From Kaistella palustris DSM 21579 (lineage in GTDB: Bacteria; Bacteroidota; Bacteroidia; Flavobacteriales; Weeksellaceae), in NCBI RefSeq assembly GCF_000422265.1, contig NZ_AULL01000016.1, positions 186,001-250,000 of the forward strand: DNA of 64,000 nucleotides, given 5' to 3'. The position numbers were made by a program, and so were the translations under genes. The notes under the pieces are model-generated. The model had not been told where the DNA came from. It saw only the letters and a list, made by a program, of their open reading frames with translations, and searched no databases. Positions 34,760 to 43,074 of the stretch are shown here, in pieces; the stretch's first letter is position 1; every line of letters begins with the position of its first letter.

Positions 34760-34777
34760 CCGCAGATTTTTCTGCGG
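34760..34777 (+). terminator. Terminator after the M3/Ig-like region
   Basis: CCGCAGA (34760-34766) pairs with TCTGCGG (34771-34777) around TTTT, followed by eight T. It places the transcript end after the Ig-like fragment, not after the peptidase stop. Confidence 0.8.
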
Positions 34778-34947
34778 TTTTTTTTATGACTAAAGGATTT
34801 AACAGGGAGCTCGCTGACCGGTTTTTTTAGTTGATAAGTCGTAGCGCTTCTGTATCCTGCAATCAGCGGAATCTGCAGGAAAAATTTTCGGTGGGGGAAA
34901 CCATCTTTTCTTTTAGCCCGGATGTTCTATGTTAATTTGCAAATTAA

Positions 34948-35938
34948 TCAGGTTAAAATTTTCAAGTTTTTTAGATAATCCTGTTGATATGCAGTTTTAT
35001 TTTTTACGGCACCAAAACAAATTCTCAGGAGTTTATTACAAACTGCTATTAAGGCTACTTTCTTTGGTTTTCCTTTTGCCAAGAGTCGCAGATAAAGTTC
35101 TTTGCAAGGTAGATTATGTTTCATAGCAGTCCAGGAACAAACATACAGCATTCCTCTGATATGAGTTTTGGAGGTTCTGCATTTGCCGGGGTGAATAGGA
35201 TTTCTTTCCCGATTGATAAATTCGGGGTGCTAAACCAAAGTATTTTACCAATGATTTTGCAGAATCAAAGTTTTTAAAACCAGAGGTAGCTATCATCAGT
35301 TGAAGAGAGGTTTTCTCCCCAATTCCACATACACTTTGTATCAAATCTTTTACTTCTTTAAACTCTTCATCCTGAAGTTGTGGCAGGCGCAGTTCTACTT
35401 CAGTAATTTCTTTTTCTAACTGTTTAAGTCTTTTCTCATAATGTTTTTCTGTGTTAGCATTAAGAAAAGGATTGTAACGAAGTGCCTGGAGTTTTACCGC
35501 ATACCGACGCTTTTCTTCTTCAAGATCATTCAGCAGTTTTATTTCCTGATCCAAATGTTCAATTTCAATGCTTTTGGGCACATAAACCTCCGGTCGAAAC
35601 ATTTCTCCATAAAGCTTGATCAGTTTAGCATCTTCCGCATCAGTTTTGGTGATGATGTTTTTCATTCTCGAAAAATGTTTCACAGACATACAGTTAATCA
35701 AACTGGATTCAAAACCTTTCGACAAAGAAAGATGCAGAAGCCGACTGCTGTAATTACCCGTCGCTTCAATCACGAAGCAATAATCTTCCGTAGAGAACTT
35801 CTTCAAAAAAGCTACGATCGAACGCTGATTGTTTCCAATATTTTGAACTTGATCCTTATCGCAGTGGTCATTAAAACTTACTGTTAAAAATTTTGCTCCA
35901 ACATCAACACCAATCACTTTTTTTAATACATTTGACAT
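34948..35938 (-). pseudogene. IS110 family transposase, frameshifted
   Basis: DEDD (RuvC-like) transposase of the IS110 family. The N-terminal 274-residue frame (35114-35938) carries D12 (VIGVDVG), E58 (VIEATGNY) and D100/D103 (KTDAEDAK), then the C-terminal region with YFGLAPRIYQSGKKS. From there the family sequence continues in a different frame (HPGKCRTSKTHIRGMLYVC and on to LLAKGKPKKVALIA), ending at 34948. A single +1 shift around 35200 is needed to join them, so the copy is probably inactive unless frameshifting occurs. The end-proximal residues of the family are all present. Confidence 0.88.
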
Positions 35939-35977
35939 ACATTTTTTTTTAAAAAGAGGTTTTCTTCTGATCCACCA

Positions 35978-36124
35978 TGGTAAAAGTTCTTACCAACAAT
36001 GTTCTATCCGGATTTGGAAGAAAACAGCAGCAGGGGAATAAAATCCGGGGCGATATCTAAGTATCAACGCAACGTCTGCCTTTATCCTGCTGCTTTTACT
36101 CTTTGGTTAATATTATTAACCAAA
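35978..36124 (-). ncRNA. Candidate bridge RNA region of the IS110 element
   Basis: The region upstream of the transposase on the minus strand holds several inverted repeats: TTTGGTTAA/TTAACCAAA (36102-36110 with 36116-36124, 5-base loop), AGCAGCAGG/CCTGCTGCT (36026-36034 with 36086-36094), CCGGATTT/AAATCCGG (36008-36015 with 36041-36048) and TGGTAA/TTACCA (35978-35983 with 35990-35995). The second and third cross, so they cannot all form at once. IS110-group elements encode a bridge RNA in exactly this place; the identification is by position and structure only. Confidence 0.4.
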
Positions 36125-36167
36125 TTATTACTTATTTTTCTTATTGCAAACTTACCATGGCAGTGGA

Positions 36168-36183
36168 TCCCGAAATTTCGGGA
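36168..36183. repeat. 16-base perfect palindrome
   Basis: TCCCGAAATTTCGGGA, about 90 bases before the aminotransferase start and probably outside the IS element. It could be a protein-binding site or part of a dispersed repeat; I see no second copy in the window. Confidence 0.45.
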
Positions 36184-36270
36184 GCAGCGCAGAGCTGGTA
36201 CGGATTTTCGGGAGGGAATAATGCTTGATTGCTCCAAAATAATTCCTAATTTTGTAAAAAATATAAAATA

Positions 36271-37476
36271 ATGCCAAACATTTCTCAGCGCGCTCAAAAC
36301 ATGCCTGCTTCGCCTGTCCGGAAATTGGTTCCGTATGCTTTGTTAGCGAAACAGAAGGGAATAAAAGTGTACCATCTGAACATTGGCCAGCCCGATATTG
36401 AAACACCGCAGTCTGCCTTGGATGCGGTGAAAGACAATGACCTCAAGATCTTTGAATACGCACTTTCTGAAGGTAATCTGGAGTACAGAACGGCACTGAA
36501 CAACTATTATCATGCGCTGGGATTCACGGATCTAACCACCAACAATTTCATTGTGACCAACGGTGGTTCGGAAGCGCTTAATTTTGCGCTTTCCACGTTG
36601 TGCGATGCCGACGATGAGGTGATCATCCCCGAACCGTATTACGCGAATTATAACGGATTTGCCAGCACGTTCAATGTGAATGTTGTGGCGGTAACATCGA
36701 CTATTGAAACTGGTTTTGCACTGCCACCGGTTGAAGAATTCGAAAAGAAAATAACGCCAAAGACTAAAGCAATTCTGATCTGTAATCCGGGTAATCCCAC
36801 GGGCTACCTTTACAGCAGAGAAGAACTGCAGAAGCTGGCAGATATTGCGCTGAAACATGATATCGTGATCATTTCTGACGAGGTTTACAGAGAATACGTG
36901 TACGATGGTAAACAGGCGGTTTCGATGCTTGATTTTCCTGAAATCGCGGAAAACTGCATCATCATTGATTCGGAATCAAAACGCTATTCGATGTGCGGCG
37001 TACGGATCGGTTTTATGGTGACACGCTCACAAAAAATACACGATGCCGCGATGCTTTTTGCACAGGCAAGACTGAGTCCCGTACTTCTGGGTCAGATCGC
37101 CGCAGCGGCTGCGCACCAGAATGATTCCGACTATATTTTGAAAGTCCGTGCCGAATATACGCACCGCAGAAATGTGCTTGTGAATCTGCTGAACGGTATT
37201 CCCGGTGTAATTTGTCCGAAACCCAAAGGTGCTTTTTACTGCGCCGTAGAACTGCCTGTGGATGATACTGATAAATTTGCACAGTGGCTTCTTGAAAGTT
37301 ATTCGCACAACAACGAAACCGTAATGGTTGCGCCGATGAGCGGTTTTTACAGCGATCCGGAACTCGGCAGGAAACAGGTGCGGATTGCCTACGTATTGAA
37401 AGAAGAGGATCTAAAAAGAAGTGTAGAGCTGCTGAACGACGCACTGCAGAAATATAAAATTGAGTTTAATTTGTAA
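36271..37476 (+). CDS. Pyridoxal phosphate aminotransferase, class I/II
   Basis: 401-residue cytoplasmic fold-type I aminotransferase. The PLP-binding lysine lies in DSESKRYSMCGVRIG (S-x-S-K-x5-G-x-R pattern). Other marks: HLNIGQPDIETP, FIVTNGGSEAL, CNPGNPTGYLYS and ISDEVYREYVYDG. The pattern fits aspartate-aminotransferase-like enzymes, but donor specificity cannot be told from sequence. It is followed by a hairpin terminator. Upstream lies the IS110 element, whose insertion may have replaced its original promoter region. Confidence 0.92.
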   Translation: MPNISQRAQNMPASPVRKLVPYALLAKQKGIKVYHLNIGQPDIETPQSALDAVKDNDLKIFEYALSEGNLEYRTALNNYYHALGFTDLTTNNFIVTNGGSEALNFALSTLCDADDEVIIPEPYYANYNGFASTFNVNVVAVTSTIETGFALPPVEEFEKKITPKTKAILICNPGNPTGYLYSREELQKLADIALKHDIVIISDEVYREYVYDGKQAVSMLDFPEIAENCIIIDSESKRYSMCGVRIGFMVTRSQKIHDAAMLFAQARLSPVLLGQIAAAAAHQNDSDYILKVRAEYTHRRNVLVNLLNGIPGVICPKPKGAFYCAVELPVDDTDKFAQWLLESYSHNNETVMVAPMSGFYSDPELGRKQVRIAYVLKEEDLKRSVELLNDALQKYKIEFNL

Positions 37477-37482
37477 CTTTAG

Positions 37483-37508
37483 AAAACGGGTTTTATAATC
37501 CGTTTTTT
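37483..37508 (+). terminator. Terminator after the aminotransferase
   Basis: AAAACGG (37483-37489) pairs with CCGTTTT (37500-37506), 10-base loop, then TT and T-rich sequence. Confidence 0.65.
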
Positions 37509-37545
37509 GTTTTTATTAAAGGACATCAGAAAAAAACCGAAAGAA

Positions 37546-38061
37546 ATGAGTATAGAAAATAAATGCGGGATCTGCGGTGAAATTCATACGGAATATCCGG
37601 CGTTCACCTTTACATATCCTAATCCCTACTATTGGCTGACCGATGAGCAGAAGAGCGAAAATGTAAAGATGGATGCAGATTTTTGCACGATTCAGTATCC
37701 CGACCGCGTCGACCGTTTCATTAAAGTAGTAATGAGGCAGAAGATTAAGAAATCACGTCTTTACCTGGATTATATCCTTTGGGTAGCGCTGGATGAGGAC
37801 GATTACAATGACTATCTCTTTAATTTCGGAAATGAAAACCACGAGGGTTTATATTTCGGCTGGCTCAGTAATGCCCTGCCGGATTATAAATTTGAAAAAA
37901 GCATCCCGATGGATGTAAAGGCAAAAACCGGAAACCAAAGGCCGGAAGTTTATCCGGTGCTGGATTTCAGTCATCCATTTGTAGCGGATTTTTATCACGG
38001 CATTACAAAAGAAGAAGCCGAAAAAAGAGTACATCACATTTTAGCCCGCAGCCCCAGATAA
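37546..38061 (+). CDS. DUF2199 domain protein
   Basis: 171-residue cytoplasmic protein. It begins with a zinc-ribbon-like CGICGEIHTEYPAF and contains the DUF2199 features YYWLTDEQKSE, RFIKVVMRQKIK, LYLDYILWVAL and LYFGWLSNALPDY. Function unknown. The frame is open upstream to a TTG at 37507, but ATG 37546 gives the natural start. murB begins 3 bases after its stop, so the two are likely cotranscribed. Confidence 0.85.
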   Translation: MSIENKCGICGEIHTEYPAFTFTYPNPYYWLTDEQKSENVKMDADFCTIQYPDRVDRFIKVVMRQKIKKSRLYLDYILWVALDEDDYNDYLFNFGNENHEGLYFGWLSNALPDYKFEKSIPMDVKAKTGNQRPEVYPVLDFSHPFVADFYHGITKEEAEKRVHHILARSPR

Positions 38062-38064
38062 ATC

Positions 38065-39084
38065 ATGGACATAAAACAAAACTTTTCCTTAAAAAAATTC
38101 AACACTTTTGGTGTGGATGTGGCTGCGGAATATTTTGCGCAAGTCAATTCTCTGGAAGAACTTCTGGAAGCGGTTACTTTTTCGAAAAACCTGCACCTGG
38201 CTTTGTTGGTTTTGGGTGGCGGAAGCAATGTTCTTTTTACTAAAGATCTTACCGGTCTTGTTATTCAGCTGGATTTAAAAGGAATTTCTGAGGAAAAGAT
38301 CAGTGACAGTGAAGTTTTGGTTACCGCATGTGCCGGAGAAAACTGGCACGGCTTTGTGGAGTATTGCCTTAGAAAAGATTATGGCGGCTTAGAAAATCTT
38401 TCTTTAATTCCGGGCAATGTAGGAACTTCGCCCATGCAGAATATTGGTGCGTACGGAACAGAAATAAAGGACACTTTTGTAAACTGCAAAGTTTTGAACC
38501 TTAAAACCTTAGAAGTTGAAACTTTCGGTGCCGAAAAATGCAGTTTTGGTTATCGTGAATCTTTTTTTAAAAAAGAAGGAAAAGGAAAATATATTATTCT
38601 GGAAGTTACTTTCAGACTAAGAACCCGAGACCATGTAATCAAAGTAGAATATGGCGCTATCGCTTCCGAATTAGAAAGCTTAGGAACCGAAAGGCCCACA
38701 ATTCAGGACGTGAGCAGAGCGGTCATCAACATCAGACAGAGCAAACTGCCGGATCCTGCGGTCTTGGGGAATGCGGGAAGCTTCTTTAAGAATCCGTCGG
38801 TACCGAAAAAGCAGTTTCTGGAAGTTCAGAAAGAGTATCCGAATATCCCCAATTTTCCTCAGGGCGAATTTGTAAAAGTTCCGGCCGGCTGGCTGATCGA
38901 ACAGTGCGGCTGGAAGGGCAAACAAGTGGGGAATGTGGCATCCCACAAACTTCAGGCGCTGGTTCTGGTTAATGCGACCGGTGGAGCTTCGGGACAGGAG
39001 ATTTTTGATTTTTCTGCGCGGATTATTGAGTCGGTGAAGGATAAATTTGGGATCGAGTTGGAGCGGGAAGTTAATATTATCTAG
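38065..39084 (+). CDS. murB: UDP-N-acetylmuramate dehydrogenase
   Basis: 339-residue FAD enzyme that reduces UDP-GlcNAc-enolpyruvate to UDP-MurNAc in peptidoglycan synthesis. Start region FSLKKFNTFGVDVAAEYF. FAD and substrate motifs: VLGGGSNVLFTKDL, SLIPGNVGTSPMQNIGAYG, FGYRESFFK and GSFFKNPSVP. The catalytic serine lies in NAGSFFKNP. Length fits the MurB type I family. Located 3 bases after the DUF2199 gene. Confidence 0.96.
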   Translation: MDIKQNFSLKKFNTFGVDVAAEYFAQVNSLEELLEAVTFSKNLHLALLVLGGGSNVLFTKDLTGLVIQLDLKGISEEKISDSEVLVTACAGENWHGFVEYCLRKDYGGLENLSLIPGNVGTSPMQNIGAYGTEIKDTFVNCKVLNLKTLEVETFGAEKCSFGYRESFFKKEGKGKYIILEVTFRLRTRDHVIKVEYGAIASELESLGTERPTIQDVSRAVINIRQSKLPDPAVLGNAGSFFKNPSVPKKQFLEVQKEYPNIPNFPQGEFVKVPAGWLIEQCGWKGKQVGNVASHKLQALVLVNATGGASGQEIFDFSARIIESVKDKFGIELEREVNII

Positions 39085-39162
39085 CGCAGATTATCAGGAT
39101 CGCTTTAAACGGTCTGGCAGGCGTAATTTTCCGAAAATGAGCAAATAAAATTTTAAAATTAT

Positions 39163-39194
39163 TTGTCTAACTGAAATATTCTTCGTTATTTTGC
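39163..39194 (+). promoter_or_regulatory. Near-consensus promoter of rpmB
   Basis: TTG (39163-39165), 21-base spacer and TATTTTGC (39187-39194). The -7 part is one base short of TAnnTTTG and the spacer is slightly long, so this is a near match only. Confidence 0.4.
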
Positions 39195-39232
39195 ACTCTC
39201 AAATATTCAGTAGTAATAAAGAACATCGAGAT

Positions 39233-39469
39233 ATGTCAAGAATTTGCCAAATAACAGGAAAGCGTGCCATGGTAGGAAACAATGTTTCTCACGCTAATAA
39301 CAAAACGAAACGTCGTTTTGAAATTAATTTATTGGAGAAGAAATTCTACATTCCGGAGCAGGAAAAATCTGTAACTCTTAAGATTTCGGCTCATGGTTTA
39401 AGAATCATCAATAGAATTGGGATTGAAGAAGCAATACTAAGAGCAACAAGAAACGGATTTATTAAATAA
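39233..39469 (+). CDS. rpmB: Ribosomal protein bL28
   Basis: 78-residue protein of the large ribosomal subunit. The start [20 protein letters not shown], then [10 protein letters not shown] and [17 protein letters not shown], is typical of bL28. ATG 39233 is used; the frame extends 14 codons upstream into the promoter region. First gene of rpmB-rpmG-DUF4295, followed by ftsY. Confidence 0.97.
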   Translation: MSRICQITGKRAMVGNNVSHANNKTKRRFEINLLEKKFYIPEQEKSVTLKISAHGLRIINRIGIEEAILRATRNGFIK

Positions 39470-39478
39470 GCAGAAATC

Positions 39479-39661
39479 ATGGCAAAAAAAGGAAACAGAG
39501 TACAGGTGATTTTGGAGTGCACAGAGCACAAAGAAACCGGTGTTGCAGGAATGTCAAGATACATCACCACAAAAAATAAAAAGAACACTACCGAAAGATT
39601 GGAGTTGAAAAAATTCAATCCTGTTCTTAAGAAATACACCTTACACAAAGAAATCAAGTAA
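39479..39661 (+). CDS. rpmG: Ribosomal protein bL33
   Basis: 60-residue large-subunit protein ([36 protein letters not shown], ending [11 protein letters not shown]). The four-cysteine zinc site found in some bL33 is not complete (only one Cys is visible), so it is the zinc-independent type. It lies 9 bases after rpmB. Confidence 0.97.
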   Translation: MAKKGNRVQVILECTEHKETGVAGMSRYITTKNKKNTTERLELKKFNPVLKKYTLHKEIK

Positions 39662-39680
39662 TTTTTTAAAATAATAAAAA

Positions 39681-39836
39681 ATGGCAAAGAAAGTAGTAGC
39701 AACGCTTCAAGGTGGTGCAGGTTCTAAGAAAATGACCAAAGTTGTGAAAATGGTAAAGTCACCAAAAAGTGGTGCTTTCGTTTTCGAAGAGAAAGTAATG
39801 AATGCTGACGAAGTGGACAGTTTTTTGAAAAAATAA
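39681..39836 (+). CDS. DUF4295 small basic protein
   Basis: 51-residue protein, short and very basic (MAKKVVATLQGGAGSKKMTK, then VVKMVKSPKS and the end DEVDSFLKK). It matches DUF4295, a family confined to Bacteroidota and placed between rpmG and ftsY. The position in a ribosomal-protein operon and the charge point to a ribosome-associated protein. I recall that a Bacteroidota-specific large-subunit protein (bL38) has been reported in Flavobacterium, and this gene would fit, but I cannot confirm the identity. A terminator follows. Confidence 0.82.
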   Translation: MAKKVVATLQGGAGSKKMTKVVKMVKSPKSGAFVFEEKVMNADEVDSFLKK

Positions 39837-39863
39837 TCCCGTCTTCAAAGCCCTGAAATATAT

Positions 39864-39887
39864 AACTATCCAAATCTTTGGGTAGTT
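39864..39887 (+). terminator. Terminator after DUF4295
   Basis: AACTATCCAA (39864-39873) pairs with TTGGGTAGTT (39878-39887; one G-T pair) and is followed by a T-run. It separates the ribosomal genes from ftsY. Confidence 0.7.
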
Positions 39888-39950
39888 TTTTTTGTTATCT
39901 TTACGGGCAGATTGCAGGTTTTAGCGATTATAAAATGACTAAATGAAAAG

Positions 39951-40907
39951 ATGAGCTGGTATAAGAAATTATTTAAAAAAGAAGAAAAGGAAACACTGAA
40001 TAAAGGTCTGGAAAAATCGAACCAGAATTTTTTTGAAAAAATTTCCAAAGCTGTTGTCGGTAAAAGTACAGTCGATGAAGATGTTCTGGATGATCTGGAA
40101 GAAGTGCTCATTGCTTCCGATGTAGGTGCGGCTACGACCATAAAAATCATCAGCCGTATCGAAGAGCGCGTGGCCCGCGATAAATTTGTGAGTACCGAAG
40201 AACTCGACCGGATTCTGCGGGAAGAGATTTCGGGACTTCTGTTGGAAAATCCACACCGCGGAACAGGGAATATCGACGAAAGTAAAAAACCTTACGTCAT
40301 CATGGTGGTCGGTGTAAATGGCGTTGGAAAAACCACAACCATTGGGAAACTGGCGCATCAGTTCAAAAGTGAAGGCAAAAATGTAGTTCTGGGTGCTGCA
40401 GACACTTTCCGTGCAGCGGCAGTGGAACAGCTTGTCGTGTGGAGTGAGCGCGTGGGAGTTCCGATCGTAAAGCAAAATATGGGTTCTGATCCCGCTTCAG
40501 TAGCTTTCGATACGGTGCAGAGCGCAGTAGCTTCAAATGCCGATGTGGTCATCATCGATACGGCAGGGCGGCTTCACAACAAAGTGAATCTAATGAATGA
40601 ACTGTCGAAAATCAAAAGGGTGATGCAGAAAGTTATACCTGATGCGCCACATGAAGTTTTACTTGTGTTGGATGGTTCTACAGGACAGAATGCTTTCGAG
40701 CAGGCAAAACAGTTTACCGCTGCGACCGAAGTAAATGCGCTGGCGATCACTAAATTAGACGGGACTGCCAAAGGTGGCGTGGTCATCGGGATTTCGGATC
40801 AGTTTCAGATTCCGGTAAAATATATTGGTGTTGGAGAAAAAATGGCGGACCTGCAATTATTTAATGGAACGGAATTTGTAGATTCTTTTTTTAGAAGAGC
40901 GAAATAG
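39951..40907 (+). CDS. ftsY: Signal recognition particle receptor FtsY
   Basis: 318-residue SRP GTPase that docks ribosome-SRP complexes at the inner membrane. It has a short basic N-terminus and no long acidic A domain. NG domain: P-loop GVNGVGKTTTIGKLA, ADTFRAAAVEQL, IIDTAGRLHNK, TKLDGTAKGGVVIG and the end GVGEKMADLQLF. Normal length for Bacteroidota. Confidence 0.97.
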   Translation: MSWYKKLFKKEEKETLNKGLEKSNQNFFEKISKAVVGKSTVDEDVLDDLEEVLIASDVGAATTIKIISRIEERVARDKFVSTEELDRILREEISGLLLENPHRGTGNIDESKKPYVIMVVGVNGVGKTTTIGKLAHQFKSEGKNVVLGAADTFRAAAVEQLVVWSERVGVPIVKQNMGSDPASVAFDTVQSAVASNADVVIIDTAGRLHNKVNLMNELSKIKRVMQKVIPDAPHEVLLVLDGSTGQNAFEQAKQFTAATEVNALAITKLDGTAKGGVVIGISDQFQIPVKYIGVGEKMADLQLFNGTEFVDSFFRRAK

Positions 40908-40988
40908 TATAATCTTAGTAAAGATTCTGCGACTTCGTTTCACTAAAATTAATTATTTAACTATTTACTAACATTAAATTTTAAAACT

Positions 40989-41243
40989 ATGGGTATTTTA
41001 ACTTGGATCATTTTTGGTCTTATCGCAGGTGCAATCGCAAAATTCATCATGCCGGGAAATCAAGGAATGGGTTGGCTACTGACAATTATTTTAGGTATTG
41101 TAGGTGCATTCGTAGGCGGATGGATCGGCAGTATGCTCGGTTGGGGAACTGTAAATGAATTCGACATCAAAAGTATGTTGCTCGCCGTGGTAGGTGCTTT
41201 GGTAGTCCTCTGGATTTACGGTATGGCTACAAGAAGAGCTTAA
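40989..41243 (+). CDS. GlsB/YeaQ/YmgE family membrane protein
   Basis: 84-residue protein with three hydrophobic helices rich in glycine (ILTWIIFGLIAGAIAKFIMPG, GWLLTIILGIVGAFVGGWIG and LLAVVGALVVLWIYGMA). The family is small, stress-associated, of unclear function, and located in the inner membrane. Single gene followed by a strong terminator. Confidence 0.88.
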   Translation: MGILTWIIFGLIAGAIAKFIMPGNQGMGWLLTIILGIVGAFVGGWIGSMLGWGTVNEFDIKSMLLAVVGALVVLWIYGMATRRA

Positions 41244-41260
41244 TATATAAACAAGATAAA

Positions 41261-41290
41261 AATTCCGGTCTGAACTTTCAGACCGGAATT
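41261..41290. terminator. Bidirectional terminator
   Basis: AATTCCGGTCTGA (41261-41273) pairs with TCAGACCGGAATT (41278-41290); 4-base loop. It serves the YeaQ-type gene and the convergent sppA. Confidence 0.85.
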
Positions 41291-41295
41291 TTTTT

Positions 41296-43053
41296 TTAAT
41301 CAAATTTAATGCTGAGCGGCATTTCCATCAAAACTCCGGCCCGCGCCTGGGGGTTGGTAAACTGTTCGAATATTTTATAATTGTCTGCACCGATCTTATT
41401 TTTAATAAGCTTTGCAGAAATCTTATCTTCATCCATTTCCTTGAAAAGCTGTTCGAACTTGCTCATTTTTTTCGGATATCCTGCAACTTTGTATTCATTC
41501 ATATTTGCTTTTTTTGCGGCATAGGCAACTGCATCGTTGATGGTTCCCAACTCGTCGACCAGGCCGATCTCTTTAGCACGCGTGCCGCTCCAGACTCTTC
41601 CGCCGCCGATCTCGTCGATCTGCTCAAGTGATTTCCGGCGGTTTGCCGAAACAAAATGTACAAACCTTTTATAAGTCTGTTCCACACTTCGGGTCATCAT
41701 CGCCAGGCCGCCCGGCGTAACGCCATTAATGGGTGAATACATGTTTGAGTTTGCATTTGTATTGACTGCGTAAGCATTTAAGCCATTCCTGTTTGCAATT
41801 TCTTTAAAATTCGGTACTACACCGAACACGCCGATCGAGCCGGTCAGCGTGTTGGGCTCAGAAAAAATTCTGTCTGCAGCCATTGCAATATAATAACCGC
41901 CTGAAGCCGCGTAATCGCCAAAGGAAACGATCAGTGGTTTTTTCTTCTTAAGGAGTTGCAGGTTAAAGAGAATTTCATCGGATGCGTTTGCGCTGCCGCC
42001 AGGAGAATTAATTCGCAGGACCACTGCTTTTACTTTTTTGTTTTCGGTCAGTTTCTTTATTTCTTTAATGAAATTATCCGCGTAAATCGCATCATAGCCT
42101 TCGCCGTTGTAAATTGCTCCGGAGGCATATAAAACCGCAACCTGATTATCCGCAGAGGCATTATCGCTTCCAAATGATTTTAAATAGGAGGTAAAAGAAA
42201 TTCTGTTGAGCTTATCCTTGTCGCCGAGTTTCAGTTTGGATTTTAAAATCTCGTCATACTGTTCTTTCTGAATCAGGCGGTCTGCAAGTTTGTGCTGCAA
42301 ACTGTAATCGGGAATAATGCCGTAAAGGCTGTCGACTATGGAGCGGAATTGTGCCGTGTCAATTTTTCTTGAGTTGGCGATTTTTATGGCATTTGGCTGC
42401 CAGAGGTCGCTTAGCAGAACCGATATCTGCTCGCGGTTTTCAGGTGACATGTCGTCGCGCAGAAAGGGTTCTACCGCAGATTTATATTTACCGTGGCGGA
42501 TCACTTCTACGCCAATACCATATTTTTCCGTAAAACCTTTCATATAAAGGACTTCTGAGCTTAAGCCTTTCAGTTCAATTCCACCGGCGGGGTTCAGGTA
42601 ATACTGATCGGCTACGGACCCTAAATAATATGCAGGCTGCGAAACTGTATTTCCATAGGCATACACAAATTTTCCACTTTTCTTAAAATCCTGCAATGCG
42701 GCCCTAATGTCGTCGAGCTGCGTCATCCCAGCCTGTAAGCCATCAGTTTCTATGCTGATTCCTTTTATGTGATCATCGGTCTTTGCATTTTTAATGGCTT
42801 GCAGCATATCATAGATCAGGACGTTCTTCTGCTTTTCGGTAAAGGAAAACAAGTTTTCGTTTCCCTCGGTAGGGCTGTCTATGATTTTTGTTTTAAAGTC
42901 TAAAGTAAGTACGGAATTTGATTTTACAGTTGTTTTCTTGCTGTCGCTGAAAGAACCTGCGACGATCATCATTAGTATAAACATAAAAAAAACGGCACCT
43001 ATGAGCATAATTGCCACTATATTTGCTAAGACGTTTTTAAAGAACCCTTTCAT
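41296..43053 (-). CDS. sppA: Signal peptide peptidase SppA, 67K type
   Basis: 585-residue inner-membrane serine peptidase that degrades cleaved signal peptides. N-terminal anchor helix (LANIVAIMLIGAVFFMFI, about residues 9-26). Two S49 domains: the first carries the general-base lysine in RHGKYKSAVEPF, the second the nucleophilic serine in FGDYAASGGYYIA. Both catalytic elements of the Ser-Lys dyad are intact. Divergent from folK with only 21 bases between the start codons. Confidence 0.94.
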   Translation of the reverse strand: MKGFFKNVLANIVAIMLIGAVFFMFILMMIVAGSFSDSKKTTVKSNSVLTLDFKTKIIDSPTEGNENLFSFTEKQKNVLIYDMLQAIKNAKTDDHIKGISIETDGLQAGMTQLDDIRAALQDFKKSGKFVYAYGNTVSQPAYYLGSVADQYYLNPAGGIELKGLSSEVLYMKGFTEKYGIGVEVIRHGKYKSAVEPFLRDDMSPENREQISVLLSDLWQPNAIKIANSRKIDTAQFRSIVDSLYGIIPDYSLQHKLADRLIQKEQYDEILKSKLKLGDKDKLNRISFTSYLKSFGSDNASADNQVAVLYASGAIYNGEGYDAIYADNFIKEIKKLTENKKVKAVVLRINSPGGSANASDEILFNLQLLKKKKPLIVSFGDYAASGGYYIAMAADRIFSEPNTLTGSIGVFGVVPNFKEIANRNGLNAYAVNTNANSNMYSPINGVTPGGLAMMTRSVEQTYKRFVHFVSANRRKSLEQIDEIGGGRVWSGTRAKEIGLVDELGTINDAVAYAAKKANMNEYKVAGYPKKMSKFEQLFKEMDEDKISAKLIKNKIGADNYKIFEQFTNPQARAGVLMEMPLSIKFD

Positions 43054-43074
43054 AAATTTTTAATATTTCAGAAT

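Larger units (their letters stand above)
34800..36150 (-). mobile_element. IS110-type insertion element, ends uncertain
   Basis: The element includes the frameshifted transposase (34948-35938) and the non-coding region before it. IS110 elements have no terminal inverted repeats, so the ends cannot be fixed by eye; the limits given are approximate and lie between the terminator of the M3/Ig region and the aminotransferase start. The long non-coding side is 5' of the transposase, which is the IS110-group arrangement (IS1111 elements have it on the other side). Confidence 0.65.

Noticed and set aside
34948-35151. Separate 67-residue gene behind the transposase
   Set aside because: Its sequence (LLAKGKPKKVALIA and context) is the C-terminus of the IS110 transposase in another frame.
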